Shown piece by piece: positions 42,086 to 51,812 of a stretch of 64,000 nt of DNA. How positions within the stretch are numbered: position 1 is the first letter of the stretch; the number at the start of each line of letters is the position of its first letter. Under the pieces are notes generated by a model, which was not told where the DNA came from, made no database searches, and was given only the letters and a program-made list of their open reading frames with translations. The translations under genes and the position numbers were made by a program. Source of the DNA: Burkholderia cepacia (GTDB taxonomy: Bacteria; Pseudomonadota; Gammaproteobacteria; Burkholderiales; Burkholderiaceae); NCBI RefSeq assembly GCF_001718835.1, contig NZ_CP013442.1, positions 434,001 through 498,000 of the forward strand, given 5' to 3'.

Positions 42086-45000
42086 ATGGTTGCCAGCAGT
42101 GCAGATTCCTATCTTCCGCTCAAGGGGTCACGACGTTACCCGCGCCCCGGTTCTCAGGTGTTGGGCCGTTCCGGTGGTCACGAGTGGTGCGAAGTCACGG
42201 TGAAGGTGCGCCGTAAGACACCCCTGCCGGAGCCGGTACCCAGCCAGGCGATGAGCTATGACGAGTTGGCCAGCAAGTATGGGGCCGAAGCCGGCGATCT
42301 CGACACTGTCGAAAAGGTGCTGACTACCTTTGGCTTGACGGTGACGTCCAAGAGCACAGCAACACGCGCCGTGCAGGTCGCCGGCCCTGTCGACGCGATG
42401 GAGAAGGCGTTCGGCGTGCAACTGTTTCGGGTCAAGCACGACAAGTGGCTCTACCGCGGCCGCGTCGGTGACATCCACATCCCGCATTCGCTCGACGGCA
42501 TTGTCACCGGCGTGTTCGGGCTGGATTCCCGCCCGATGATCAAGCACCGCAAGCTGATGGAACTGCAGGCCGCCGAGGCGCTACCGCCGGCCAAGACGCG
42601 GTCGTGGTACCTGCCGCAGGAACTTGCCGATGCCTACCGGTTCCCGGCCGGCGACGGCGCCGGTCAGACCATCGGGATCCTGGAGTTCGGCGGGGAGTAT
42701 CTCCCCCGCGACCTGCAGCTTTTCGTGCAGCTGAGCGGCTTGCCCGCCACCCCCAGCGTGGCAGTGAAGAATGTCCATGTGCTGCCGCCGCAGCAAAGGA
42801 ACGACCCCGACGCTATCGGTGAAACCATGCTCGACGTCGAGGTGATTGCCGGCGTGTGTCCCAAGGCCGACATCGTCGTCTACTTCAGCCAGTGGACCGA
42901 GAAAGGCTGGGTCGACATTCTCGACGCCGCGATCGCGGACAACGCGACGCTGTCGGTGCTATCCGTCAGCTACGGACTGGCCGAAGGCCAGGACATTTGG
43001 ACGCAGCAGGCGATCGACGAGATCAACGCGACGTTGAAGGAGCTGGCGGCCGTCGGCATCACCGTGTGCGCGGCCAGCGGCGACGACGGCTCGGACGACC
43101 AGGTGGCGGACGGCCAGGCGCACGTCAGCTTCCCCGCCTCCAGCCCGTATGTGCTGTCGGTCGGCGGCACCACACTGATGCGGACGACCGGCAGCGAGGT
43201 GGTGTGGTTCGAGGGTGATGGGTTGCGTCGCGATCAGGGCGGCAGCACCGGCGGCGGTGTCAGTGCGATGAACCCGCGGCCGAGCTGGCAAACCGCCAAC
43301 ATTCCGTCGGTCAATCCGCACGCGCCGGCCGGCCGCATCGTGCCCGACGTGGCCGCGAACGCGGCCGGCGGCACCGGCTATTTCATGGTGGCGCAGAACA
43401 CGCCGCAGGTATCGGGCGGAACCAGCGCCGCCACGCCACTGTGGGCCGCGTTGATCGCACGCCTGCGGCAGGCGGGCAAGCCGGTCGGCTTCCTGACGCC
43501 GTTGTTGTATCAGGCCAATCCGAACACCAACGGCCAACCGCTCGGCGCAGTCAGCTGCAAAGACATCACCGTGGGCAGCAATGCCGCGGGCACGGCGGCG
43601 GGCTATTCGGCCGGCGTCGGCTTCGATGCGGTCACCGGCTGGGGTAGCCCGGACGGCGCCACGCTGCTAGCGAAATTGCCCCTCGCATCGAACACCCTTG
43701 CAAAGCGTCCCGGCCAGCACGTCGAACGCATATCCGTTACCCGGGCGATGAAGAATGCCCGCCATCTGCAACGGCTCGCGCCCGACCTGTTGCCCCGGGA
43801 GGAGCCCACGCAAGGTTTGCTGAGCCTGGTTCCTCCATCGGTACTGAAGCACCTACACCGCATCCGGACGCGCGGCGACGTCGACGCCCTGCCCGAGACC
43901 CGCTTCAAGGCTCGGATCGCCGAGTTGTTCGATCTGGACCTGCTGCCGTCCACCGGTGTCACACTGCGCGATCCACTGTTCAACGGCACGCTCTACTTCG
44001 CCAACATCACGTTCACGGCACAAGACACTGGACAAGCGATTGCCGTGCCCAACGCCGACATGTTGACTGCGATTGCCTATGCAACATTGGCCCGCACACC
44101 AATCTGCGAATATGCGTCGCAATTCGGCAACAACAGCATGTCGGTGTCCCCCAACGTGCTGCAGCTCGCCGTGACCTTGCCGAGCAATCAGTACAACGAC
44201 AGCCAGCTGCAGGGCTGGGTCAATACGATCGCGAACACCAATGGCCTTGGTTCGAATGATTGCGTCGTCGTATTGAACCCGGTGGGTATGCTCAATACCG
44301 ATGCGCTTGCGTCCAACGGCGTCGGCGGCTATCACTCGAAAGCCGATCTGCCCTACATGTTCATCAATCTGTTCGGCACCGGCCTGACGCTGTCGGATGC
44401 CGCAGGCAGCTACGCGCAAGTGCTCAGTCACGAGATGGCCGAGACCGCGGTGGATCCACAGGCGAATCTGGTCAACCCGGAGGTATGCGACGGCTGCGGG
44501 CCCAATTGCCAGACTGTCTACCTAAACTACTTCGACGACAACAACAACTTCATCGTCTCGACGCAAGGGGCGGCGCCTGCCGGCTACGCCTACTACATCA
44601 ACGGCATCGTCTCTCCGGCCTCGGCCACGGTTTGCCCGGCGCCTGCAGGCTCGTGCAGCTACTCGCCGCCATTCCCAACGAGCACCAATGCGGTCATGGC
44701 CTGGAAAGGCGTCGACGGCGACCAGGGCATCTGGTTCTCGACCTTCGATGGCGACCGATGGTCGCCGCAGCAGAATATCGCCGGCGTGGGCACCAGCGTT
44801 GGCCCTGCACTCGCCGAGTTCGACGGCGGGACACTCATGGCCTGGAAGGGCGTCGAGAACGACCAAGGCATCTGGTTCTCCGTCTACGACGGCAACGGCT
44901 GGGCGCCGCAGCAGAACATCGCTGGCGTGGGCACCAGCGTCGGTCCCGCTCTCGCTACGTTCAACGGCAAGGTCGTGATGGCATGGAAGGGGGTGGACGG

Positions 45001-46375
45001 AGACCAGGGCATCTGGTTCTCTGTCTATGACGGCAACGGCTGGGCGCCACAGCAGAATATCGGCGGCGTGGGCACCAGCGTCGGTCCGGCGCTTGCTGCA
45101 TTCAACGGCAACGTCGTGATGGCGTGGAAGGGCGTGGGCGGAGACCAAGGCATCTGGTACTCGACGTTCGACGGCAACGGCTGGTCGCCACAGCAGAATA
45201 TTGCCGGTGTCGGCACGAGCTTCCGCCCCGCCCTGGCTGTTTTCGAAGGACGGCTATACATGGTCTGGAAAGGGGTGCAAGGTGACCAAGGCATCTGGTT
45301 CAGCAGCTTCGACGGCAACGGTTGGGCCCCTCAGCAAAACATCGCGGGCGTGGGCACCAGTGTGGGCCCGTCGCTCGTATCACTGGGCGACGCCTTGCTG
45401 ATGGCGTGGAAAGGAGTGCAAGGCGACCAGGGCATTTGGTTCACCACCTTCGACGGCAACGGCTGGGCGCCCCAGCAGAACGTCAACAACGTTGGCACCA
45501 GCGTTGGGCCGGCGTTGGCGCTCACGCAACCGCCCTTCATGGCGTGGAAAGGTGTCGAAGGCGACCAGGGCATCTGGTTCACCAGCTTCTACGGCAACGC
45601 CTGGTTGCCGCAACGTAACGTGGGCGGCGTTGGCACCGATATCGGCCCGACGCTCGCGCTCTTCGACGGCAAGATCCACATGGCGTGGAAAGGCATCGCG
45701 GGAGATCAGCGCCTGTGGTTCAGCAGCTATGACGGCAATGGCTGGGCACCGCAGCAAAACATCCCCGGTGTCGGCAGCAGCGTGGGTCCGTCACTGACCA
45801 ACTTTGGGGGGCGCCTGTTCATGGTGTGGAAAGGCGTCGAGGGCGACCAGGGGATCTGGTTCGCCACCTATGACGGCCTGGGCTGGAGTGGACAGCAGAA
45901 TGTGCCAGGTGTCGGCACAAACGAGCGGCCTTCCGTGGTGGCCTATCAGGGCAAGGTGTTGATGGCGTGGAAAGGCGTCGACGGCGACCAAAGCCTTTGG
46001 TACACGACCTACGATGGCAACGGGTGGGCGCCACAGCAACAGATTCCCGGCGTGGCCTCCAGCGTCGGGCCGGTACTCACCGTCTACCAGGGCAAGGTCA
46101 TGGCTGCGTGGAAGGGCATGGACGACGATCAGGGCATCTGGTTCGCCACGTTTGATGGCAGCGGCTGGTCGGGACAGCAAAACGTGCCCGGCGTGGGCAC
46201 AAGCTTCGGCCCCTCGTTGACCGTCTATGCTGGCAAGGTGTTCATGGCCTGGAAGGGCGTCGTCGATGACCAGGGTGTCTGGTTCTCGACCTACGACGGC
46301 TTCAACTGGTCGCCGCAGCAGAACATCGCAGGTATCGGCTCGAGCGTCGGCCCGGCACTGGTGAATGTGTGCTGA
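42086..46375 (+). CDS. Sedolisin (S53) peptidase with metalloprotease-like and propeller domains
   Basis: A 1429-residue multidomain protein. Residues about 30-150 are a kumamolisin-type activation domain (FGLTVTSKSTATRAVQVAG). The S53 catalytic domain spans about 165-535: E246 and D250 in GETMLDVEV, the nucleophile S447 in SGGTSAATP, and the Ca site near CKDITVGSN and VTGWGSPDG. Residues about 540-865 form a second domain with H782-E783 in LSHEMAETAVDP, like a zinc-peptidase helix. Twelve propeller-like repeats follow. There is no classical signal peptide; an AAGGA site precedes the ATG. Active at acid pH by family; export route unknown. Confidence 0.85.
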   Translation: MVASSADSYLPLKGSRRYPRPGSQVLGRSGGHEWCEVTVKVRRKTPLPEPVPSQAMSYDELASKYGAEAGDLDTVEKVLTTFGLTVTSKSTATRAVQVAGPVDAMEKAFGVQLFRVKHDKWLYRGRVGDIHIPHSLDGIVTGVFGLDSRPMIKHRKLMELQAAEALPPAKTRSWYLPQELADAYRFPAGDGAGQTIGILEFGGEYLPRDLQLFVQLSGLPATPSVAVKNVHVLPPQQRNDPDAIGETMLDVEVIAGVCPKADIVVYFSQWTEKGWVDILDAAIADNATLSVLSVSYGLAEGQDIWTQQAIDEINATLKELAAVGITVCAASGDDGSDDQVADGQAHVSFPASSPYVLSVGGTTLMRTTGSEVVWFEGDGLRRDQGGSTGGGVSAMNPRPSWQTANIPSVNPHAPAGRIVPDVAANAAGGTGYFMVAQNTPQVSGGTSAATPLWAALIARLRQAGKPVGFLTPLLYQANPNTNGQPLGAVSCKDITVGSNAAGTAAGYSAGVGFDAVTGWGSPDGATLLAKLPLASNTLAKRPGQHVERISVTRAMKNARHLQRLAPDLLPREEPTQGLLSLVPPSVLKHLHRIRTRGDVDALPETRFKARIAELFDLDLLPSTGVTLRDPLFNGTLYFANITFTAQDTGQAIAVPNADMLTAIAYATLARTPICEYASQFGNNSMSVSPNVLQLAVTLPSNQYNDSQLQGWVNTIANTNGLGSNDCVVVLNPVGMLNTDALASNGVGGYHSKADLPYMFINLFGTGLTLSDAAGSYAQVLSHEMAETAVDPQANLVNPEVCDGCGPNCQTVYLNYFDDNNNFIVSTQGAAPAGYAYYINGIVSPASATVCPAPAGSCSYSPPFPTSTNAVMAWKGVDGDQGIWFSTFDGDRWSPQQNIAGVGTSVGPALAEFDGGTLMAWKGVENDQGIWFSVYDGNGWAPQQNIAGVGTSVGPALATFNGKVVMAWKGVDGDQGIWFSVYDGNGWAPQQNIGGVGTSVGPALAAFNGNVVMAWKGVGGDQGIWYSTFDGNGWSPQQNIAGVGTSFRPALAVFEGRLYMVWKGVQGDQGIWFSSFDGNGWAPQQNIAGVGTSVGPSLVSLGDALLMAWKGVQGDQGIWFTTFDGNGWAPQQNVNNVGTSVGPALALTQPPFMAWKGVEGDQGIWFTSFYGNAWLPQRNVGGVGTDIGPTLALFDGKIHMAWKGIAGDQRLWFSSYDGNGWAPQQNIPGVGSSVGPSLTNFGGRLFMVWKGVEGDQGIWFATYDGLGWSGQQNVPGVGTNERPSVVAYQGKVLMAWKGVDGDQSLWYTTYDGNGWAPQQQIPGVASSVGPVLTVYQGKVMAAWKGMDDDQGIWFATFDGSGWSGQQNVPGVGTSFGPSLTVYAGKVFMAWKGVVDDQGVWFSTYDGFNWSPQQNIAGIGSSVGPALVNVC
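44693..46372 (+). repeat. Twelve C-terminal 47-residue repeats of the sedolisin
   Basis: The units follow MAWKGVxGDQGIWFSxxDGN, then WxPQQNIAGVGTSVGP, each about 46-48 residues. They differ from the neighbouring propeller protein in sequence and period. Twelve units would build one large or two six-bladed propellers, typical of surface or carbohydrate binding. Divergence between units is higher than in the 39.6-kb repeats. Confidence 0.85.
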
Positions 46376-46783
46376 CCCAGGCTTGAAAGAACGCCCGTTT
46401 GGCGCGTAGTGCCGTTCAATCATCGTTTCGGTTGAGGAACCGAACGGTGTATCGCGAAGATCGGGCATTGACGGCCCGGTCGCATTTGCGGCCGGGTCGA
46501 TTTACACCGGCCCGTCGTCGTCGAACGCGGGATGCGTTGGTGACGTTACCGGCATCGCGCGCTTTCTGATCCGGAAGGAGGAATCAAGTCGCGAAATTGG
46601 CATGCTCAATCAGGTGGAAGTCGACGCGGGCGCGTTCAGACCGCTCATCCGCGCCGCTGTCGACGTGTCCTGCATCGGTGGCAACGGCAAGTAGGCAAGT
46701 GAAGCAGGCTGTAGGATTCGCGCTGTCAACTCCCTGCGGAAGCTTCATTCTGCGGACTGCTCATCGAGTTGGAGGTAACGAGT
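46376..46783. other. Intergenic region after the sedolisin
   Basis: A hairpin with wobble pairing lies at about 46471-46498 (GGCCCGGTCGC-ATTT-GCGGCCGGGTC) and may terminate the sedolisin transcript. An uninterrupted frame to a stop near 46694 (FLIRKEESSREIGMLNQVEV) could be the tail of a decayed gene. I do not call a CDS there. Confidence 0.4.
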
Positions 46784-47116
46784 ATGACAATCGCAACGTG
46801 GGTCCAGTTTGCGGCACTCGTAGTTGCTCTCTTGTCGCTAATTTGGCAGCAGCAAAAAACCTCCGGGGAGAACGAGCGTAAAGAGAAACGCATCGAGACA
46901 AAGCTTCGAATCTTTTACGCCCTCTCATTGACCGAAAAGGATCTCGAGGAAGGGGCAATCATTTCAGCTCTGGAGGGAGGACAGCCTTTGAGGGAAGCCG
47001 ATAAAGTTGAGGTGCGGAAGGCGCTGTATGAGATGCTCAGCGATGAGACTATCCGATTCACGAGTGACAAGAAGTACAAGCCGCGGCAAAGATCGCCGCG
47101 AAATGACGGCCCCTGA
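46784..47116 (+). CDS. Small membrane-anchored protein of unknown function
   Basis: A 110-residue protein with one N-terminal membrane helix (WVQFAALVVALLSLIW), a charged stretch (KTSGENERKEKRIETKLRI) and a soluble helical domain with SLTEKDLEEGAIISALEGG. The ATG at 46784 is chosen because GGAGGT lies seven bases upstream; an ATG five codons earlier overlaps that site. Probably an inner-membrane protein facing the cytoplasm. Family not recognised. Confidence 0.6.
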   Translation: MTIATWVQFAALVVALLSLIWQQQKTSGENERKEKRIETKLRIFYALSLTEKDLEEGAIISALEGGQPLREADKVEVRKALYEMLSDETIRFTSDKKYKPRQRSPRNDGP

Positions 47117-47437
47117 CCTTGTAAGATGACGATTTGCACTCGGACCTGACCGGCTATGGGCGATGAGCAGGGTAACATGCTGACGTGATCGTGGAGATGC
47201 AACGGCGGCCTTTCCCTGCTCTCGAAACACGTCGAGAACGGAGTTCCGCGCGGCTGCACACAGTCTCCGGCGCGGCCTAACCGCCCCCCTCAGTTCACGC
47301 TCTTACTAGCCACAATCCACATTCAATAAAATCAAGTCCTTTGCCCTTGCTCCCCCGAGCAAGCAAGCCCAACAAAAGCGGCTTCGAGCCCATGGCCGAA
47401 ATCCTCGAATCCGCCCGACTCCCCCAGCACAAGAACA
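47117..47437. other. Intergenic spacer
   Basis: I see no supported gene or clear terminator in this 321-bp gap before the exported helical-repeat protein. Confidence 0.5.
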
Positions 47438-49609
47438 ATGCCGAAAACCACGTTGCTGCACCGAAACCTGATCGCCTCGCTGACGGCGAGCCTGCTTTGC
47501 GTCTCCCATGCCCACGCCAGCTCGGACGAAAGTTGCTATTCGCCCGTCACGCTCCGGCAGAACACTTACTCATGCGGAGGCATGCCGATCCTGACCCCTG
47601 CCAACGACACGCGCATCAACGCGATGCTGATGATGGTCGATAGCGCCAAGGTCGCGCAACTCTTCCCGGACCCGAAGACCATCCCGCCGGCAGACCGGGT
47701 AAACCGGATCATCGTGCCTTTCTCGTACGACTTCTCCGGGTGGATCTACATCGGGCAGAAGGAGCCCGACACGGCTGGCAACGCGTCGGACGCCGCCGCC
47801 CCATCGAATCGATACGCCGACGGCGAAGGCAGCATCTGCCGCAGCATGAACTCGGGCGCCGACGCGTTCAACGACGCACTGAACGCCGCCAAGGACCTCC
47901 CCGCTGACGAAGCCGCACGCCTGCACGCCGCGCGCGTCGAAATCGCCCAAAAGACCTGCTCCGCCGGCGGCGCGAGCGCCGCGTGGACGAAACCGCCGGT
48001 CAAGTCCCCCCTCGGCCAGCAGTTCGCCGCGTACCTCGACGGCACGAACGCGTTCTACCGCGCCGATTTCCTCACCGCGACCCGGGCCTTCGCGAACGCG
48101 TCGCACAGCGCGAACCCGTGGCTGAAGGAAACCGGGCTCTACATGGCCGGGCGCGCGCAGCTGAACGCCGCGCAAGCCAACGTGTTCGACAACGACAACC
48201 CCACGCCGTCGCTCGGCCGCGTGACGAAGGTGTCGCTCGACGCCGCGAATACGGTGTTTCGCACCTACCTGAAGGTCTATCCGCAGGGACGCTATGCGAC
48301 CTCCGCGAACGGGCTGTTGCGGCGGGTCGCGTGGCTCGGCGGCAACGTCACGCAGCAGGCCGACCTGTACGGCCACGCGCTCGCGCGCTGGTCGCCGGCG
48401 ACGTCGAACGTGCCGCTGATCCAGCTGGCGAACGAGCTCGACAGCAAGCTGCTGTTCGGCCCGGAATTCGACGCGCGCCAGATCCAGTCGCCGACCGTGC
48501 TCGCGACCGTCGACCTGCTGCGCATGCGCACGTCGGACAACAGCGATTCGAGCCGCGGCAAGCCGCTGACCCTGGACGAGCTGCAGGCGCAGAAGCCGAG
48601 ATTCGCCGCTATGCCCGCGCTCTACGATTTTCTGCTTGCCACCTGGTACGTCCAGATCGGGCACAAGCCGGACGCCGCGCTCGCCTTGCTGCCGCAGGCG
48701 CCCGCCGAACCGCTCGACTACTTCGGCCTGAGCCAGCAGGCGCTGCGCGGGTTCGCGCTGGAGGATAGCGGCCAGGCCGACAAGGCGCGCCAGCTGTGGC
48801 GCGACCTGATCCCGCTCGCGAAATTCCGCTTCCAGCGCGAGGCGCTGGAACTCGCGCTCGCGATCAACCTGGAACAGGCCGGGCTCGTCAACGACGCGTT
48901 CGCCGACGATTCGCCCGTGCAGAACGCCGCGATCCGCGCCGTGCTGCTGCGGCGCGCCGCCAATGCGGACCTGCTGCGCGCGCAGGCACAAAACCCGGCG
49001 GCCGGCGGCGCGCTGCGCGACACCGCGCTGTACACGCTGCTGTACAAGGAGTTCACGCGCGGGCACTACGCCGACTTCGTCGCGGACGTCGCACTGGTGC
49101 CCGAGGCGCCCGCCGACGCGTTGAAGCCGTTCACCCTGCCCGGCGCCAGGAACGAGGACGGCTACGTATGCCCGTCCGCGCGCGACATCGCGGCGACGCT
49201 TCAGCAGAATCCGGCCGATGCGAAGGGATTGAACTGCCTCGCCGATTTCGTGCGCCGCCATCCGCCCGCTGCGGGTCTCGACGAATATTCGACGCCGTCG
49301 TGGGCTGCCGGCCCCGCGCCTGGCAGCGCCACGCGTGTGCCGCCGACGCTCGGGAGTGCGCCGTCACTGTTCAAGGGCAAGCCGTACGAGCGGATGTCGA
49401 GCTACGTGACGGTGATGGCTGATACGCAGGCGAACCCGAACGACCGGGCCTACGCACTCTATCGGGCGATCAAATGCTATGCGCCGGCAGGCTCCAACGA
49501 ATGCGGCGGCAAGGACGTGCCGAAGAACGTGCGCAAGCGCTGGTTCGACACGCTGAAGTCAGCCTATCCGGGCAGCCAGTGGGCGCAGACGCTCAAGTAC
49601 TACTGGTGA
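47438..49609 (+). CDS. Large exported helical-repeat protein
   Basis: A 723-residue precursor with a signal peptide (LIASLTASLLCVSHAHA-SS). The mature protein starts with a Cys-containing region (ESCYSPVTLRQNTYSCGG) and then has helix-pair repeats resembling tetratricopeptide units (FYRADFLTATRAFANA, then AANTVFRTYLKVYPQGRYA and LRGFALEDSGQADKARQLW). A last domain carries further cysteines (YVCPSARD, KGLNCLADF, KCYAPAGSNECGG). Likely periplasmic. Function not recognised. Seven bases separate its stop from the DUF3142 gene, so they form a pair. Confidence 0.75.
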   Translation: MPKTTLLHRNLIASLTASLLCVSHAHASSDESCYSPVTLRQNTYSCGGMPILTPANDTRINAMLMMVDSAKVAQLFPDPKTIPPADRVNRIIVPFSYDFSGWIYIGQKEPDTAGNASDAAAPSNRYADGEGSICRSMNSGADAFNDALNAAKDLPADEAARLHAARVEIAQKTCSAGGASAAWTKPPVKSPLGQQFAAYLDGTNAFYRADFLTATRAFANASHSANPWLKETGLYMAGRAQLNAAQANVFDNDNPTPSLGRVTKVSLDAANTVFRTYLKVYPQGRYATSANGLLRRVAWLGGNVTQQADLYGHALARWSPATSNVPLIQLANELDSKLLFGPEFDARQIQSPTVLATVDLLRMRTSDNSDSSRGKPLTLDELQAQKPRFAAMPALYDFLLATWYVQIGHKPDAALALLPQAPAEPLDYFGLSQQALRGFALEDSGQADKARQLWRDLIPLAKFRFQREALELALAINLEQAGLVNDAFADDSPVQNAAIRAVLLRRAANADLLRAQAQNPAAGGALRDTALYTLLYKEFTRGHYADFVADVALVPEAPADALKPFTLPGARNEDGYVCPSARDIAATLQQNPADAKGLNCLADFVRRHPPAAGLDEYSTPSWAAGPAPGSATRVPPTLGSAPSLFKGKPYERMSSYVTVMADTQANPNDRAYALYRAIKCYAPAGSNECGGKDVPKNVRKRWFDTLKSAYPGSQWAQTLKYYW

Positions 49610-49616
49610 ACCCGGC

Positions 49617-50324
49617 GTGAAGCGCATCTTGTGCACCACGTTGCTGCTCTGTGCGCGCATCGCGCTGGCCGGCACCGTCGATGCCGCGCGGTACGACACG
49701 TTCTGGCTGTGGGCAGGCGTGAAGCCGCAGGCGGTCGTGCACGGCGCCCGCGCCGTCTACGTGCTGCAAGGGCAGATCGAGGCATCGCCGCGGGACGAGT
49801 CGCAAGTACGCGTGATCGCGCAGGGCGTCGCGCTGCCGCCCGCGCCGCATGCGCGCGTGTGGCTCGTCTATCGCGCGCACACGCTGCGCTGGACGCCGCG
49901 CGTCACGCAGATCATGCTCGCGCAGCTCGAGCGCTGGCGCGCATCGGGCCGCACGATCACCGGCATCCAGATCGACTTCGATGCACGCACGCGCCACCTG
50001 CAGGACTACCTCGCATTCCTGCAGACGCTGCGCGAAACGCTGCCCGCCGATTGCCGGCTGAGCATCACGGGGCTGCTCGACTGGAGCAGCCGCATCGATA
50101 CCGACCAGGTCAACCAGCTCAGGGGGATCGTCGACGAAGTCGTCGTGCAGACCTACCAGGGCCGCCGCACGATCCCCACCTACGCGGCCTATCTCCCGCG
50201 CGTCGCGCGGCTGCAGCTGCCGTTTCGCATCGGCATCATCCAGGGCGGCGAATGGGATGCGCCACCCTACCTCGCGGCGAACCCGTGGTTCCGCGGTTAT
50301 GTCGTATTCCTGCGCAATGGCTAG
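49617..50324 (+). CDS. DUF3142 exported protein
   Basis: A 235-residue protein with a short signal peptide (LCTTLLLCARIALA). The core contains DTFWLWAGVKPQAV, ITGIQIDFDARTRHLQDYLAF with acidic residues at a strand end as in TIM-barrel hydrolases, LSITGLLDWSS and VVVQTYQGR. This order matches the DUF3142 group, thought to be glycoside-hydrolase-like, although activity is not established. The start is GTG at 49617. It probably works with the preceding protein in the periplasm. Confidence 0.7.
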   Translation: MKRILCTTLLLCARIALAGTVDAARYDTFWLWAGVKPQAVVHGARAVYVLQGQIEASPRDESQVRVIAQGVALPPAPHARVWLVYRAHTLRWTPRVTQIMLAQLERWRASGRTITGIQIDFDARTRHLQDYLAFLQTLRETLPADCRLSITGLLDWSSRIDTDQVNQLRGIVDEVVVQTYQGRRTIPTYAAYLPRVARLQLPFRIGIIQGGEWDAPPYLAANPWFRGYVVFLRNG

Positions 50325-50340
50325 GGCCGTTACTCAAACC

Positions 50341-50817
50341 ATGAAATCAATCCAAGGAATGAAGCCTGTTTCCATCAACACGATTCTCGCAGCAGTCGAG
50401 ATTCTGGGCGCCCAAGAGTGCGTCGATGACGAAATCGAAAAGCGAGTTCGAGCATTGGTCGAAGATGATATGACGATGCGTAGACTCGTCGACATCATTC
50501 CGGAAGCATTCGGCCTTGTCGTGGCATCACATCTGCCATCGGCATCGGGCATGACGCTACCGGACACTTTCTCCGTGCAAGATGAATCCGGAGCGTGGAG
50601 GTCGGTTCCAATCACTCGCGAGCCGGTTTTCGTGGCGGCGCTCGAGATTGCCCAACACATCTTTCACTCCGGCCCTCGGCATGTGTTGAGAAACAATGCT
50701 GAGCGGAGCAGTATTTTCGCAGCCGTCTCCAAAGCCCTTGATAGCGGCGACTCATTGGAAGGGAGCACGCTCGGTGGTCCGGACTTCCTCGGATTGTCGA
50801 TCTCTCTTTATTCGTGA
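50341..50817 (+). CDS. Hypothetical protein
   Basis: A 158-residue soluble protein with no membrane or signal segment. VDDEIEKRVRALVEDDMTMRRLVDIIPEAF is helical; SVPITREPVFVAALEIAQHIFHSG is a second helical stretch. Base composition is lower in GC than its upstream neighbours, suggesting acquisition. ATG 50317, which overlaps the DUF3142 stop, is an alternative start. I do not recognise a family. Confidence 0.55.
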   Translation: MKSIQGMKPVSINTILAAVEILGAQECVDDEIEKRVRALVEDDMTMRRLVDIIPEAFGLVVASHLPSASGMTLPDTFSVQDESGAWRSVPITREPVFVAALEIAQHIFHSGPRHVLRNNAERSSIFAAVSKALDSGDSLEGSTLGGPDFLGLSISLYS

Positions 50818-51091
50818 AACCTGCTCTGCGGTTTAACGCTCGGTGCGTTTAGCTTCAGATCGATTGCAGTAGAGGAATCCCAAAGCTGCGTCAATGCCAC
50901 CGACGACCGACCGATCGAGGCGGTGTCGAAAGACCGTTTCGGGTCGACCACGGAAGTTGACTATCGAGTCGTCAGCGCAGCACCGGCACCTCTGCGTCGA
51001 ACCTCCGAGTTCGGCCATAAATGGTCTGCTGCGCACCGAGCTATCCGTCACGCGACCGGCCCGGGTTTGCTTCAGCGCGGATGTCGATCGC

Positions 51092-51676
51092 CTAGGCGAG
51101 CAGCCGCAACGCGTCCTCGAGCGACAGCACCGTCGTGCGCGATTCGAAGGCGGTGGCGAACAGGTGCTCGTGGACCACCGGGTCCGGGTCGTAGCAGCAA
51201 TCCTTGACCGTAAAGAGGCGGAAGTCCGCGTCGCTCGCGTGGGCGATCGACGACAGCATCACGCCGGTCGACGCGATGCCGACCATGATCAGCGAATCGA
51301 CGCCTCGCGCGGAGAGTCGTACTTCAAGATCGGTGCCGAAGAAAACGCTGGCGCGATGCGCGGTGATGAGCGGTTCATTCGCCTGCTGGCCTAATTCCGG
51401 CGCGGTCCGGTCGTCGATGAAGAGGCCGAGCTGCCTGATGCCCTGGCCGTTCTTGTTGCGCGGGCTGACTTCCGGATAGCCGGGGCTGAACCGGAGGTTC
51501 GCGAACCAGACGCCGACGCCTTTGGCCCGCGCCGCGTCGCACAGTTTGCGCGTATTGGCGAGCAGGCCGGGCGCGACCGACGGAAAGAGGCCGAGGATGT
51601 CGGTCTGGTAATGCATGACGAGCAGCGCGGTTTGCGCCGGCGCGATTGCCGGCAACGCTACTGCCTCCATTTGCAC
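51092..51676 (-). CDS. Isochorismatase-fold protein lacking the catalytic Cys
   Basis: A 194-residue protein of the cysteine-hydrolase (isochorismatase-like) fold. The usual Asp of the triad is replaced in LLVMHYQTDIL, and the usual Cys is Gly in VGIASTGVMLSSI, although the rest of the fold (FRLFTVKDCCYDPDP) is well kept. Hydrolase activity is therefore doubtful; homologues without the Cys exist and their role is unknown. It is 136 bp downstream of the Bcr/CflA gene on the same strand and may share its transcript. Confidence 0.75.
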   Translation of the reverse strand: MQMEAVALPAIAPAQTALLVMHYQTDILGLFPSVAPGLLANTRKLCDAARAKGVGVWFANLRFSPGYPEVSPRNKNGQGIRQLGLFIDDRTAPELGQQANEPLITAHRASVFFGTDLEVRLSARGVDSLIMVGIASTGVMLSSIAHASDADFRLFTVKDCCYDPDPVVHEHLFATAFESRTTVLSLEDALRLLA

Positions 51677-51812
51677 TGCTCCTTTATGTCGACACGCGGT
51701 TCATGCCTATAACCTGAGAACGTCGAATGCAGCGAACGCCAGTCATTATCGTTCCATTCGTTTGAATTGTATTTGGCCAAGCACTCTGCCGCACTGCATT
51801 GGATGACGCCCG

